From Nibribacter roseus (GTDB lineage: Bacteria; Bacteroidota; Bacteroidia; Cytophagales; Hymenobacteraceae): a stretch of DNA of 64,000 bases. Numbering within the stretch: the stretch's first letter is position 1; every line of letters starts with the position of its first letter. Of this stretch, positions 33,402-41,679 are shown piece after piece. The notes under the pieces were generated by a model. It made no database searches, had not been told where the DNA came from, and worked only from the letters and a program-made list of their open reading frames with translations. The translations under genes were made by a program, and so were the position numbers. The DNA is taken from contig NZ_JBHSYQ010000003.1 in assembly GCF_042662225.1 (NCBI RefSeq), positions 1,984,001-2,048,000 on the forward strand, written 5' to 3'.

Positions 33402-34307
33402 TTGATCAAGTTAATCGTAACAGGTAGTAATTTTCCTGATGTGGAAGAAGGCTTACACGGGGAGCTTTTAGTAACTAGTGAATCTACGCCCCTGAACTCG
33501 ACCTCAGTAGTTGTGCCAGGAAACAAGCCTTACAAAATTCCTGTCCTTAAACTTGAGCCTGCATACTTGAGCGGTAAAATTGTCACCAAAAATGTTTTGC
33601 CGGATGTTCAGGCATTTTTGGAAGAGGACACTGAAATAATTTTCGTGCTTATTGATTCTAGCCATAGCAGTGCAGTGTTGGCGGCCCCATTGATTGCCAA
33701 GAAAGCCAAAGAGCTGGGGGTACTCACCATTGGTGTTGTGTGCCTTCCCTTTTCCCCTGGGGATGCTGCCAACGCATTGCCTTCTGACGAAAGCCTGCTC
33801 GAAATAAGAAAATCTTATGATTCTATTCTTAGCTTGTTTCCTGATACTTCCTTGGGTACAAAGGAAAAACCCAATTCCAAGATGGTGCTTCAGCAGACAA
33901 GGGGAGTTATAATGTCAACAATCCAATCAATTGTACATCTTCAGGATGTACAAACGGAGGTGAATGTTGATTTGCAGGATGTTCGTTATGTGTTGGCCGA
34001 CGCGGGCGAGGCCCTTGTGGGAACTGCTGTGGCCTCAGGACCGGGGCGCTCTGCCTGTGTAATAGAGGAAGCCCTTGGATTTAATGGTAATCTGAACAAA
34101 GAGCTGTCTGGTGCAAGAAAGATTTTGATCTCCGTTATGTCAGGTGAAGAAACCGAATTGGATATGGAGGAGTTGATAGAAATAACGGATGCAATCCAGG
34201 CAAAAGCGGGAGAAGAGGCAGAGGTAATATTTGGTCACGGAACTGATCCTTATCTTGGGGACAATATCCGAGTGACCTTGATTGCGTCTGGTTTTCCGGG
34301 CAAATAA
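33402..34307 (+). CDS. Degenerate FtsZ-like protein (tubulin/FtsZ GTPase fold without nucleotide loops)
   Basis: The 301-aa protein starts with TTG (no ATG fits; the frame is open to 33375). From residue 97 it aligns by eye with Bacteroidota FtsZ: LIAKKAKELGVLTIGVVCLPFSP, the T7 loop NVDLQD (188-193, family NxDxxD), GEALVGTAVASG, LSGARKILISVMSGEE and AEVIFGHGTDPYLGDNIRVTLIASGF. The N-terminal half also fits in outline (IKLIVTG for IKVIGVGG). However the T1 glycine loop and the tubulin signature GGGTGTG (here IDSSHSSAV at 84-92) are lost, and the C-terminal linker/tail is missing. It should not bind GTP but may still dock on FtsZ (inference). First gene inside the island's left end. Confidence 0.75.
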   Translation: MIKLIVTGSNFPDVEEGLHGELLVTSESTPLNSTSVVVPGNKPYKIPVLKLEPAYLSGKIVTKNVLPDVQAFLEEDTEIIFVLIDSSHSSAVLAAPLIAKKAKELGVLTIGVVCLPFSPGDAANALPSDESLLEIRKSYDSILSLFPDTSLGTKEKPNSKMVLQQTRGVIMSTIQSIVHLQDVQTEVNVDLQDVRYVLADAGEALVGTAVASGPGRSACVIEEALGFNGNLNKELSGARKILISVMSGEETELDMEELIEITDAIQAKAGEEAEVIFGHGTDPYLGDNIRVTLIASGFPGK

Positions 34308-34421
34308 CTGGAATTTCGTTTGTGTTTTCCTGATTGAGTTCCTGGAAAATAATGGCTTTAAATAGGAGCCCTTTATCTTCAAATGCTTAAGAAGATACGT
34401 GGCGAAACAATTTTTGCATCA

Positions 34422-34467
34422 TTACATGCTGCATTACAAGTTTTATCCCTTGTAATGCAGCATGTAA
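34422..34467. repeat. Perfect 19-bp inverted repeat
   Basis: TTACATGCTGCATTACAAG (34422-34440) and its exact complement at 34449-34467, 8-base loop TTTTATCC. There is no T-run after either arm, so it is not a standard terminator. It lies about 115 bases after the FtsZ-like gene. Confidence 0.85.
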
Positions 34468-34503
34468 AGGTGCTCTTAGATAAGGTGGTGTCAAGTGGGG
34501 ATC

Positions 34504-34531
34504 GCTCCAACTATAGTGCTCCAACTATAGT
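34504..34531. repeat. Two tandem 14-bp units
   Basis: GCTCCAACTATAGT repeated exactly twice. The stop codon of the small minus-strand frame lies in it. Confidence 0.8.
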
Positions 34532-34795
34532 TTTTCTGCGTTCACTTAATGTGACTGCAAAATCGTATTTATGGAGGAGATCAGTAAGTACTTCTCCTAA
34601 ATACTCCTTGCTTTTAGCTTTCTCAGAAAGGCTGGCAGAAGAGGTTAAAGTTGGTTCAATTACAGTCAAAAGATTTACATGATAGGTGGCTAATTTCCCC
34701 ATACCTGCTAAATACTTCAAGTAATTTAAAACTTTTTCCATTTTATATCCATGGATAAGCATTGTACTGCTTTTAGTCATTTGTTTCGTTTTCAT
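34511..34795 (-). CDS. Possible small protein
   Basis: A 94-codon frame with plausible composition (HVNLLTVIEPTLTSSASLSEKAKSKEYLGEVL), opposed by a 99-codon plus-strand frame over the same bases. No family, no promoter recognised. Kept as a weak call because its residues look more protein-like than those of the other strand. Confidence 0.3.
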   Translation of the reverse strand: MKTKQMTKSSTMLIHGYKMEKVLNYLKYLAGMGKLATYHVNLLTVIEPTLTSSASLSEKAKSKEYLGEVLTDLLHKYDFAVTLSERRKTIVGAL

Positions 34796-35018
34796 TGGTT
34801 ATTATAGTTAGTCATTTATTTGATAGCAATTTTGTGTAGCCTTGCTGTTTTTGATGCTGAATCCATTTTTATGGTGTTTATATCTTTGGTTTAGCAATAG
34901 GTGTGTAATTGATTTCTTTAAATGAGATTTCAGATACATTCACTTGAAGAACAGTCATTAAGGAAATTCCCTGCCAAATTCTGAGGGTATATCCATTGGG
35001 CTGATAACATCCATGCAC

Positions 35019-35534
35019 CTAATGTGTGGATGTTTTGGGTTCAGCAGCAACCTCTTCCATGAAGGTTGCCACCTGTTCCGCAAATACATCTTCCGGAATG
35101 CGGTGCCCCAAGTGCTCAAGGCTAATCAGTGACATATCCTTTTGTGTTATCGTGCGGTTAATATATTCAAGGTTGTCTTTGTAAAAGATTACGTCATCTT
35201 TTTTGCCGAGTATGATGTGGGTTCTGCTGCTTTTGAAATGGGGAAACGCAAACCCTGACAGATCAGGATTTGGAATACTGGTGACAAACGCGGGGTTAAA
35301 GAGCAGGGCCGGCTTATTGTACAGTAAAGAAAGTAAGTGTGCTGTGTGCCCGCCAAAGCTGGAGCCTATTATAATATCAGCTGTGGCCGCTGGAACGACC
35401 AACTTATTAAAGTAGTCAGGATTATCATAAACTATGGAAGGAGCCATCACATAGCCAAAACGCTCCAGGACAGTTTGTTTTGCTGGTGTAAGGGAGCCAT
35501 TATAGCCATGCAGGTAAAGTATATTCTTCTTCAT
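35019..35534 (-). CDS. YqiA/YcfP-type alpha/beta-hydrolase
   Basis: The protein has 171 aa and begins MKKNILYLHGYNGS (oxyanion HG motif). The nucleophile elbow is GSSFGG with Ser59; the acid is probably in LGKKDDVIFY, and the general base His in LEHLGHRI. The size and motif order match YqiA/UPF0227 small esterases. The natural substrate is unknown. It follows the 328-aa gene (stop 35625) in the same direction with a 90-base gap. Confidence 0.8.
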   Translation of the reverse strand: MKKNILYLHGYNGSLTPAKQTVLERFGYVMAPSIVYDNPDYFNKLVVPAATADIIIGSSFGGHTAHLLSLLYNKPALLFNPAFVTSIPNPDLSGFAFPHFKSSRTHIILGKKDDVIFYKDNLEYINRTITQKDMSLISLEHLGHRIPEDVFAEQVATFMEEVAAEPKTSTH

Positions 35535-35624
35535 AAAGTCGGGTTAAGGGCTTGAATTTGTAGGAGAAAAGTTGATAGTAGGAACTTGCCTTTTTGCAGC
35601 GCAGGGTCAAAATTTAAACATGCC

Positions 35625-36611
35625 CTAAGGAAGTTCTACAACAGGACGGGGTATCCTGCTGTTTTCGCCGGCCTGCTGGTACAGTTGCTGGTAGTCGTTG
35701 TGGTGCAGGTGGTACAGGTATAGTTCCTGTGGATAGGGAAAGCGCGCTTCGTTATCTTTCAGATAGTTCATGAAGCGGTTGTAGTTGCCACCCAGCCAGG
35801 GGGTAAGGCCCAGTTTACTTATTTGGTGCTGATTGCAAAAGTCTAGAATCGACTCGAAGTTAGCGTCCTGCTCTTCGCTTCGGTAGTACCTCGGACGGTA
35901 AAGCGGCTTTGCCTTCGGGGCCATTTGCTGCAGTTGCCTTTCCTCACTGGGTGAGCACCGCACCATTAGGGAATCCAATAGGTTATAATCGTCCCAGATG
36001 TTTTTGCGCTGCAGGGTAATTGTTCTATTGCCCACCTTGAAAGACACAGCCTTGCCGGGTTGCTTTGTTACACGCCAGACACCAGCTTCTTTGCCGTAGC
36101 GGCTGTACTCTGAGAAAATGGCCGGGTCAATATAATCCGGATCGGTAGCAGTCAGTAAAGATACCTGATGAGGCAAGTTAAACATCTTCTCACACCAGCG
36201 GGTCCGGCCATAGTAGCCGGGGCAGGCAAGGTGCAGATAAGTGTCTTTCAGTATAGGCAGGATGGTGCCCATGCTCCAGTTTCCGTTAATAGGATAGTAA
36301 CCGCCCCCTTCACTTAGCCCCTCATTTATACATACAAAGGCGTCAAACTTAACACCGGCGGCCGTGAAGGCAGCAGTAGCCTGTAGGGCAGTCATCCCAA
36401 TAATTATAACCTTACCCCGCACAGCAAATGTAGAGCGGAAGTTATAATCAACCAGCACAATATGGTCGTAGGGCAGGGAATAGTACTCTTTACGGACTAT
36501 GCGTCCTGAAGCAAAGTAGACCAGGCTTCTGCCGGTTTTCAGCCGCTCACGTAGCATAGCAGCCAACGATTGTACATCAGATTGGGTTTTTTGAGAAGGT
36601 ATTTTGGGCAT
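35625..36611 (-). CDS. Unrecognised 328-aa protein
   Basis: The frame opens at 36674, but the promoter at 36662-36669 would start transcription inside that extension, so ATG 36611 (MPKIPSQKTQ) is chosen. The middle has Rossmann-like alternation (DHIVLVDYNFRSTFAVRGKVIIIGMTALQATAAFTAAGVKFDAFVCINEG) and two Cys-containing stretches; the C-terminal third is rich in Tyr, Gln and His (LYLYHLHHNDYQQLYQQ). No family recognised. It is one of five genes with the shared ACAAGCTTGT promoter. Confidence 0.6.
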   Translation of the reverse strand: MPKIPSQKTQSDVQSLAAMLRERLKTGRSLVYFASGRIVRKEYYSLPYDHIVLVDYNFRSTFAVRGKVIIIGMTALQATAAFTAAGVKFDAFVCINEGLSEGGGYYPINGNWSMGTILPILKDTYLHLACPGYYGRTRWCEKMFNLPHQVSLLTATDPDYIDPAIFSEYSRYGKEAGVWRVTKQPGKAVSFKVGNRTITLQRKNIWDDYNLLDSLMVRCSPSEERQLQQMAPKAKPLYRPRYYRSEEQDANFESILDFCNQHQISKLGLTPWLGGNYNRFMNYLKDNEARFPYPQELYLYHLHHNDYQQLYQQAGENSRIPRPVVELP

Positions 36612-36661
36612 ATACGAAGTTGAATGGTGATAAAAGAACCGGTGTTTCCGATCCGACACCA

Positions 36662-36708
36662 CAAAGTTGCACATAGAACAGAACTTATACTTTTCTCTAC
36701 AAGCTTGT
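36662..36708 (-). promoter_or_regulatory. Island promoter 1: palindrome plus -7 box
   Basis: On the minus strand ACAAGCTTGT (36708-36699), 29 bases, then CAACTTTG (36669-36662). It drives the 328-aa gene. Confidence 0.7.
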
Positions 36709-36870
36709 TAAGGTTGACGGTCATTTCTTGAATAATAGAAAAGGCCATAAATCCTGTACCCTTAAGAAACGGATGCTAACCAATAAGGCAGTTTGGTGGC
36801 CCGGGTTTCACTTAACAGGTAGTGGTATGCCTATAGAAAGTCTTTTCTTTTCTACCATGTGCCTTTCTCT

Positions 36871-36917
36871 ACAAGCTTGTATAAAAACGGCCTAGGCAGG
36901 TATATCCATTACCTTTG
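36871..36917 (+). promoter_or_regulatory. Island promoter 2: palindrome plus -7 box
   Basis: ACAAGCTTGT (36871-36880), 29 bases, TACCTTTG (36910-36917, perfect TAnnTTTG). It drives the 66-aa gene with a leader of about 60 bases. Confidence 0.8.
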
Positions 36918-36979
36918 TTTCAGATCCAAGGGCAGGCGGTTGGCGCTGCTCCTAATGTGTAACCTTAATTTTTATTATT

Positions 36980-37180
36980 ATGAAGAATGTAATTGTTGCT
37001 ACCTGGCGTGAATCAGGCAAAATGGAAGTGTTCAGCTCTTTGAAAGGTTTCTTGGAGTATTATCCTGATTATAATGAGTACACTATTACCAACTACCTTA
37101 CACGAAAGAAACAGCCATATGTAAAAGGTGAATTGCACCTGGCAAGGTTGCCATTCACAGGCAGGAAGGCGGCAGCTTAG
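36980..37180 (+). CDS. Small protein of 66 aa, function unknown
   Basis: MKNVIVATWRESGKMEVFSSLKGFLEYYPDYNEY...; compact, basic C-terminus (GRKAAA), no signal or membrane helix. The pattern FSSLKGFLEYYPDYNEYTITNYL suggests a small DNA- or protein-binding helical domain, without a known family. Real because it has a well-formed promoter, a proper leader and ATG. Confidence 0.65.
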   Translation: MKNVIVATWRESGKMEVFSSLKGFLEYYPDYNEYTITNYLTRKKQPYVKGELHLARLPFTGRKAAA

Positions 37181-37284
37181 CCTTCCTTTTCTTAATAAGA
37201 CCTAAAAGTCAATGATATTTTTTTTAAAACTCAAAAATAAGATAGATACAACATATATTGTATTACTAATATTATTAACATTTT

Positions 37285-38532
37285 ATGAACGTACATATTA
37301 TCCGGTCTGCCTACTTCCTTGAAGAAGATTACCAACAAGTATTGCAGCTTTTAAATTCTAAGCCTGGTCCTTTGACTTTTCATGGGGCTTTAAAAGAGGC
37401 ACACAAAACAATGTGGGAACAGGAGAACGCTATCCTAGCCACATCCTCTAAGGATTTCTTGTCACCTGAATCGCAATTTAAGCTTGACGAGATCACAACC
37501 TTTTTGGAGTGGGAAGATTTTTTTAAGCTATGTGACGTTTATAGGAAAGAAAATAAATTGGGGAAAGAAGATTTTGTTGTACTTCTTACACCTCATTACA
37601 ATACAAATAACTGGTTTGCTTCATACGCTGACGAAACAAATAATATTTTTGCTCATACCGCGGATTGGGAATATTATTTGGCTAATACTCCTGCCATTTA
37701 CCCGATAACTTATTTAGTTACCTCACAGGTTATACAGAAAACGGTGTATCAAACAATCGATGAGAAATTAAAACATGTGCACTACGAGGCCTTAGGTTGT
37801 ATGAATGACTTTTGCGAGACTAAATCTCAAATTAGTTTGAAACTTAGAACTGCTGATATTTGCCCCGTATGTTTAGACGATTTTACTTTAAATAAAAAAA
37901 ATGACAAGCTACTTAATCAAGCATTTTCTTTATTTGAGGAGATTAGAGGAAAACTACTTTATAAACAACATCATAAACCTCGGCCAAGTAGATTATATAT
38001 AACTAAAGAGAATGAGATTGTTCTAAGAGATTATAGAAATTCAATAATTAGATTAACTCCTTTGGAAAAAACCGTTTTTCTCTTTTACCTAATGTATCCG
38101 GATGGTATAAAAAATGAGGATTTGCCTAACTACCGAACAGAAATCGAAGAAATTTATAAACAACTTAATAATAATATTCCAACAGTAAATAATGCAGAAA
38201 TAGCAGCAATAAAATTAAAGTTAAAAGGGACAGATTCTAAGACTGTAGAAGCTGCTATTGAAGAAAGATATAATGAAGTCGAGGTAAAAATAAAGAATAA
38301 GATTGAAAGTAGTGTAACTGCTCTAATTAAAAGGACTAGCAACTCAATGTCTGAAAAGAGGTCAAATATTAAAGCTAGCTTCATCAACGTTATAGGGCAA
38401 GATGCTGCCAGTTATTACATAATATTAGGAGCAGATAAAGAGCCATATAAAATCAACCTAGATCGGTCATTAGTAACATGTGATAGCGACATTTACGGCA
38501 CAACTGTTTTTCCTGCTAAATTGAAAAAGTAG
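37285..38532 (+). CDS. Unrecognised 415-aa protein with putative zinc site
   Basis: AT-rich gene. Residues 97-125 (FVVLLTPHYNTNNWFASYADETNNIFAHT) and the cluster H164/H166, C172, C177, C193, C196 (KHVHYEALGCMNDFCETK ... DICPVC) look like a metal-binding module, perhaps a remnant of a metallopeptidase of archaemetzincin type, though no HExxH is present. The C-terminal half is helical with LTPLEKTVFLFYLMYPDGI and a charged EIEEIYKQL region. No family assigned. A terminator follows at 38582. Confidence 0.6.
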   Translation: MNVHIIRSAYFLEEDYQQVLQLLNSKPGPLTFHGALKEAHKTMWEQENAILATSSKDFLSPESQFKLDEITTFLEWEDFFKLCDVYRKENKLGKEDFVVLLTPHYNTNNWFASYADETNNIFAHTADWEYYLANTPAIYPITYLVTSQVIQKTVYQTIDEKLKHVHYEALGCMNDFCETKSQISLKLRTADICPVCLDDFTLNKKNDKLLNQAFSLFEEIRGKLLYKQHHKPRPSRLYITKENEIVLRDYRNSIIRLTPLEKTVFLFYLMYPDGIKNEDLPNYRTEIEEIYKQLNNNIPTVNNAEIAAIKLKLKGTDSKTVEAAIEERYNEVEVKIKNKIESSVTALIKRTSNSMSEKRSNIKASFINVIGQDAASYYIILGADKEPYKINLDRSLVTCDSDIYGTTVFPAKLKK

Positions 38533-38581
38533 GTGTGAAGTAGTAGCATACCTGATGCTATTGTATTAAATACATATTTAC

Positions 38582-38625
38582 ACCCCTAAGGCTTGTAAGC
38601 ATAAAAAACTTTAGGGGTTTTTATT
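38582..38625 (+). terminator. Terminator
   Basis: ACCCCTAA (38582-38589) pairs with TTAGGGGT (38611-38618), loop of about 21, then a T-rich run. Confidence 0.7.
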
Positions 38626-38729
38626 TATTGGTCTGAATATCAAAACTATACATTTTCTATATGCATTATCCTTTAGAGCTCTATTCAACCAGCTAAAAAT
38701 AGCTCAATTACAAAACTAAGCCAAGCCTC

Positions 38730-38776
38730 ACAAGCTTGTAAAGAATTCATTCTGGCCGTCATAATGCTGATTTTTG
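38730..38776 (+). promoter_or_regulatory. Island promoter 3: palindrome plus -7 box, probably leaderless
   Basis: ACAAGCTTGT (38730-38739), 29 bases, GATTTTTG (38769-38776). The predicted start of transcription falls at or next to the ATG at 38781. Confidence 0.65.
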
Positions 38777-38780
38777 CACT

Positions 38781-39710
38781 ATGACAAAACAGAAACCTGT
38801 AATTTCAGTAGCACAGCTTCTTTTACTGGAAAACTTAGCTGGCATTGGTCCTGCTGCTATCAATGCAATTATAGCGTATCTAGACCGAGGTGTAACCTTC
38901 CCTGCAACTGACGATGGGGTGGTTAAACTACTTAAAGAAGTAAAGAAATATTACCCGCGGTTAAAATTAGCAACTCTTGATGCAGTTGCTAAAGCTCGCA
39001 AAAAGAGCGAGCAGTTCATGCAACGGTCAGAAGCGAATGGAGTAAAGATTATATCTTATCTGGAGGAGGGGTACCCCTCAATGATGATCTTCCTTCCTGA
39101 TAAACCATTGCTATTGCATTTCAAAGGAAATCTGGCTGCACTGGAAAACCCTGCAGTTGCCGTAGTTGGAACCAGGGAGCCATCTGCCTATACAAAGATG
39201 GAAGGCAGAAGATTTTCGGAGTCTGTTGCAGAAGCAGGGTTCGCCATAGTGAGTGGGTTGGCATTAGGCTGCGATACCATCGCGCACGAAGCGGCTTTAG
39301 AGCATGGAAAGCCTACCATTGCTGTTATGGCGGGTGGGTTGCATGCCATTTACCCAAATGAAAATGTTGCATTGGCCAATCGCATAGTAGAAGCCGGAGG
39401 CTTGTTGATCAGCGAATGCTCCTTTGGGACAAATCCATCCAGGAGTTCATTCAAATTAAGAAAACGGATACAGACAGGTTTGAGTCGTGGAGTGGTAGTG
39501 TTGGAAACAGGTTTGACGGGCGGCACCAGGCATACAGTAGATTATGCACTAAAACAAAAAAAATCACTTGCCTGCCTGTGTCCGACGCAAGCAAATGAAA
39601 CAAGTGAAACAGCATTTGCCGGCAACAAGGCTTTAATTCAACAGAAAGGTGTTTCTAGACTTGACAGCCAGGCTGCGGTTGAGAACTTCCTAAGCAGTTT
39701 ACTAGGGTAA
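38781..39710 (+). CDS. DprA/Smf-like protein lacking the C-terminal winged helix
   Basis: The protein has 309 aa. An N-terminal HhH-like segment (LENLAGIGPAAINAIIAYL, 16-34) is followed by the DprA Rossmann domain: AVVGTREPS (127-135), SGLALGCDTIAHEAAL (158-173), AVMAGGLHAIYP and the GGTRHTVDYAL near 237-247. DprA loads RecA on incoming single-stranded DNA in transformation; island-borne relatives may have defence-linked roles. The usual RNRIIAGLS is changed to RKRIQTGLS, and the DML1 winged helix of genomic DprA is absent. Promoter 3 starts it. Confidence 0.85.
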   Translation: MTKQKPVISVAQLLLLENLAGIGPAAINAIIAYLDRGVTFPATDDGVVKLLKEVKKYYPRLKLATLDAVAKARKKSEQFMQRSEANGVKIISYLEEGYPSMMIFLPDKPLLLHFKGNLAALENPAVAVVGTREPSAYTKMEGRRFSESVAEAGFAIVSGLALGCDTIAHEAALEHGKPTIAVMAGGLHAIYPNENVALANRIVEAGGLLISECSFGTNPSRSSFKLRKRIQTGLSRGVVVLETGLTGGTRHTVDYALKQKKSLACLCPTQANETSETAFAGNKALIQQKGVSRLDSQAAVENFLSSLLG

Positions 39711-39811
39711 CTATCTTTCTTGTTGCGCAATATACTTTCTGTAACAGTAGGGCTATTGTGTCAATAAGGAATAGCGGTTAGCATAAATTGTGTTTGCCTA
39801 AAATAAGGGAC

Positions 39812-40126
39812 TTAATCAGGGTTTTGGGAAAACTGAGATAAAGGTTCTCCGAAATATATCTCGTTCATTGTTTCAACAAAGCCTTTGTCTGAAACCGGAA
39901 AACCGGAGGAATCACCTAATACAGAATCCATACCACAATAGGGGCATTGCACGGTCTGCTCTTTCTCCGGATCCTCTTCTCCAAGCCAGCCATCGGGGAA
40001 ATCAGATAAGGTAAAGACTTCCAGGCAGGCAAAGCAACAGCAGGTTGAACTGGCTTTTACCTGCATTAGGTTATTATAACTTTTCCTGTGTGCATCCTTT
40101 ATGTACTCATAAGGATAATTATCCAT
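39812..40126 (-). CDS. Small zinc-ribbon protein
   Basis: The protein has 104 aa. Two CxxC pairs (C31-C34 in CCCFACLEVF and C61-C64 in QCPYCGMDSV) make a zinc ribbon; the C-terminal GDSSGFPVSDKGFVETMNEIYFGE is acidic. Proteins of this kind are found as single small cytoplasmic proteins, function unknown. A decayed second copy lies at 44445-44713 with the same orientation relative to the peptidase gene. Confidence 0.7.
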   Translation of the reverse strand: MDNYPYEYIKDAHRKSYNNLMQVKASSTCCCFACLEVFTLSDFPDGWLGEEDPEKEQTVQCPYCGMDSVLGDSSGFPVSDKGFVETMNEIYFGEPLSQFSQNPD

Positions 40127-40496
40127 GCTTGGCTATTGTTTGTGTGGCTAAAAGGAGATGGAGTAAAAGATCAAGCTAAGGGTGCGACCAGGCTAAATTA
40201 ATAAGTGCACCATAAAAATACCCGGATAGAAAGGTAATAAATTTTAATGAAATTCATATACAGATGCTCCTTGTAGCATCTTTCAATTCATAAAAGCATT
40301 CAGAGTGCCAGTGGGCACGGCAACCGGGTTTAAGCTCCATCGGTGCCAAGACAATGTGCGGCTTCTTCCGAAAAAAAGCTAAAAGCGGTTTACTGCGAAT
40401 AGCTTAACAGTTTTTATTGAAAATTAACCAGGCCGTGCTGCTTATGCCAATAGCATGGGCCCAGGATTTATATCTTTCACTTTTTACGCAAAACTT
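40127..40496. other. Intergenic region
   Basis: Small hairpin AGATGCT/AGCATCT at about 40263-40282 and GTGCC/GGCAC at 40306-40320. No island palindrome was found; the promoter of the next gene is not identified. Confidence 0.4.
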
Positions 40497-41375
40497 ATGA
40501 GCGGTATATCAGCTTTAGTAAACAATTTTGATCTGATCCTGGAAAATCAGCACGAGATCCTGGACCATGCCCCCTACAGATGCAGCAGGTTGCGCCTTAG
40601 GATGATGCGCCCTTTGGGTAAATGCTATATCGGGGATAACCATACATCCATCTTTGATTGCCACTTAGGAGGGTATTTAATGGTCTGGGAAAACTTCTTA
40701 GAGAGATGGGGCGGAAGTGATATTCTGCCATTGCGGGGAGCTGGCAGTCCGCTGAGTGGACATGTGGCAGACTTCGTAGGGTATTCCATGAACAATGGCA
40801 GGTTTACCAGGGAGAAACCTGACGGATTCACAACTGGCGCCATGTTGCGCTACCTGAATAATTTCAGGAAAATGTTTCCTGAAAAAGAGCTGGCGGTGCC
40901 TTTGGAGCAGGTGGTGCGGGAGCTGAAGGAGGGGAGGCCAATAGAGGAACGGGAAAGTTATCAATTGTTGACACTTCGCGAAGATTTCAGGCGCACAGTT
41001 ACTATTATTTCAGAAATAGAGTCCGGTGGGGAGGAGCGCATAAGTTATAATTTGGTGCAGGATAGATTTTGTATGCCAGTAATCAAAGTGGATACCGTGC
41101 TTGAGTTGGAGCTGACTGACGACGAGCGAAGGCGCTTTGCCCTGAATGGTACGGCTGTATATGTAGCCGACATGATAAGGGAAAGTATAGAGAAGTTGAG
41201 GCAGCTAGCCGCTTCCTATGGCTTTGTGATGGAGAAACAGCAGCAGCTTGGCAATATGGCGGCACTGGAGTTCAGCCGGACGCTTAACGACCACTCAAGG
41301 GTACTTGAGACCACTACAGTACAACAGGTAGTGACTTTTCTTAACGATGTAAAAAGGCTGCGGACCAGGTTTTGA
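40497..41375 (+). CDS. Unrecognised 292-aa protein
   Basis: The frame opens at 40455; ATG 40497 (MSGISALVNNFD) gives a better start. Mixed helical protein, no signal peptide. GYLMVWENFLERWGGSDILPLRGAGSPLSG and MIRESIEKLRQLAASYGFVMEKQQQLGN are notable; the latter is a likely coiled coil. No known family. It stands between the zinc-ribbon gene and peptidase module A, with no counterpart in module B. Confidence 0.55.
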   Translation: MSGISALVNNFDLILENQHEILDHAPYRCSRLRLRMMRPLGKCYIGDNHTSIFDCHLGGYLMVWENFLERWGGSDILPLRGAGSPLSGHVADFVGYSMNNGRFTREKPDGFTTGAMLRYLNNFRKMFPEKELAVPLEQVVRELKEGRPIEERESYQLLTLREDFRRTVTIISEIESGGEERISYNLVQDRFCMPVIKVDTVLELELTDDERRRFALNGTAVYVADMIRESIEKLRQLAASYGFVMEKQQQLGNMAALEFSRTLNDHSRVLETTTVQQVVTFLNDVKRLRTRF

Positions 41376-41679
41376 ACCCGATGTCGGAATATAGACGACA
41401 AGCTTGTAAAGAAATGGAAAGCGATTATGGGTACCCTATCTTTGTATTATTAAAATAAATAAGGCGTTTGGAGTCGGAGCTTCTCTGTTCTTTTACTGCC
41501 GCATTTAACCTGATTTTTTTCTGCACTTCACTGGAAATTTAGTGCAACAGTATCTGCAGTCTTTGCAGGATTAATATAATTATCTCTGGCTTTGTGTTTT
41601 TGTTTTACGGCTCTTCCGAAGCCGCACAGGCCCCCTATGTCATTAAATTATTGTTTAACCAAAACCAAATCAATTTTAT
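41376..41679. other. Long leader of peptidase A
   Basis: Contains promoter 4 and then about 230 untranslated bases with a small hairpin around CTGCAGTCTTTGCAG. No small ORF of interest seen. Confidence 0.5.
41398..41444 (+). promoter_or_regulatory. Island promoter 4: palindrome plus -7 box
   Basis: ACAAGCTTGT (41398-41407), 29 bases, TATCTTTG (41437-41444). It lies about 235 bases before the peptidase A start. Confidence 0.75.

Larger units (their letters stand above)
34308..35018. other. Region after the FtsZ-like gene with inverted and tandem repeats
   Basis: It contains the 19-bp inverted repeat at 34422-34467, a 14-bp tandem duplication at 34504-34531, and a possible minus-strand small gene (34511-34795). 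The 220 bases 34796-35018 show nothing definite. Confidence 0.5.
36612..36979. other. Divergent promoter region with two copies of the island operator
   Basis: It holds two ACAAGCTTGT palindromes (36699-36708 serving the minus-strand gene and 36871-36880 serving the 66-aa gene), each 29 bp from its -7 box. Nothing else is seen. Confidence 0.7.

Noticed and set aside
34383..34682. 99-codon plus-strand frame
   Set aside because: It crosses the 19-bp inverted repeat and the tandem repeat and is opposed by a more protein-like frame.
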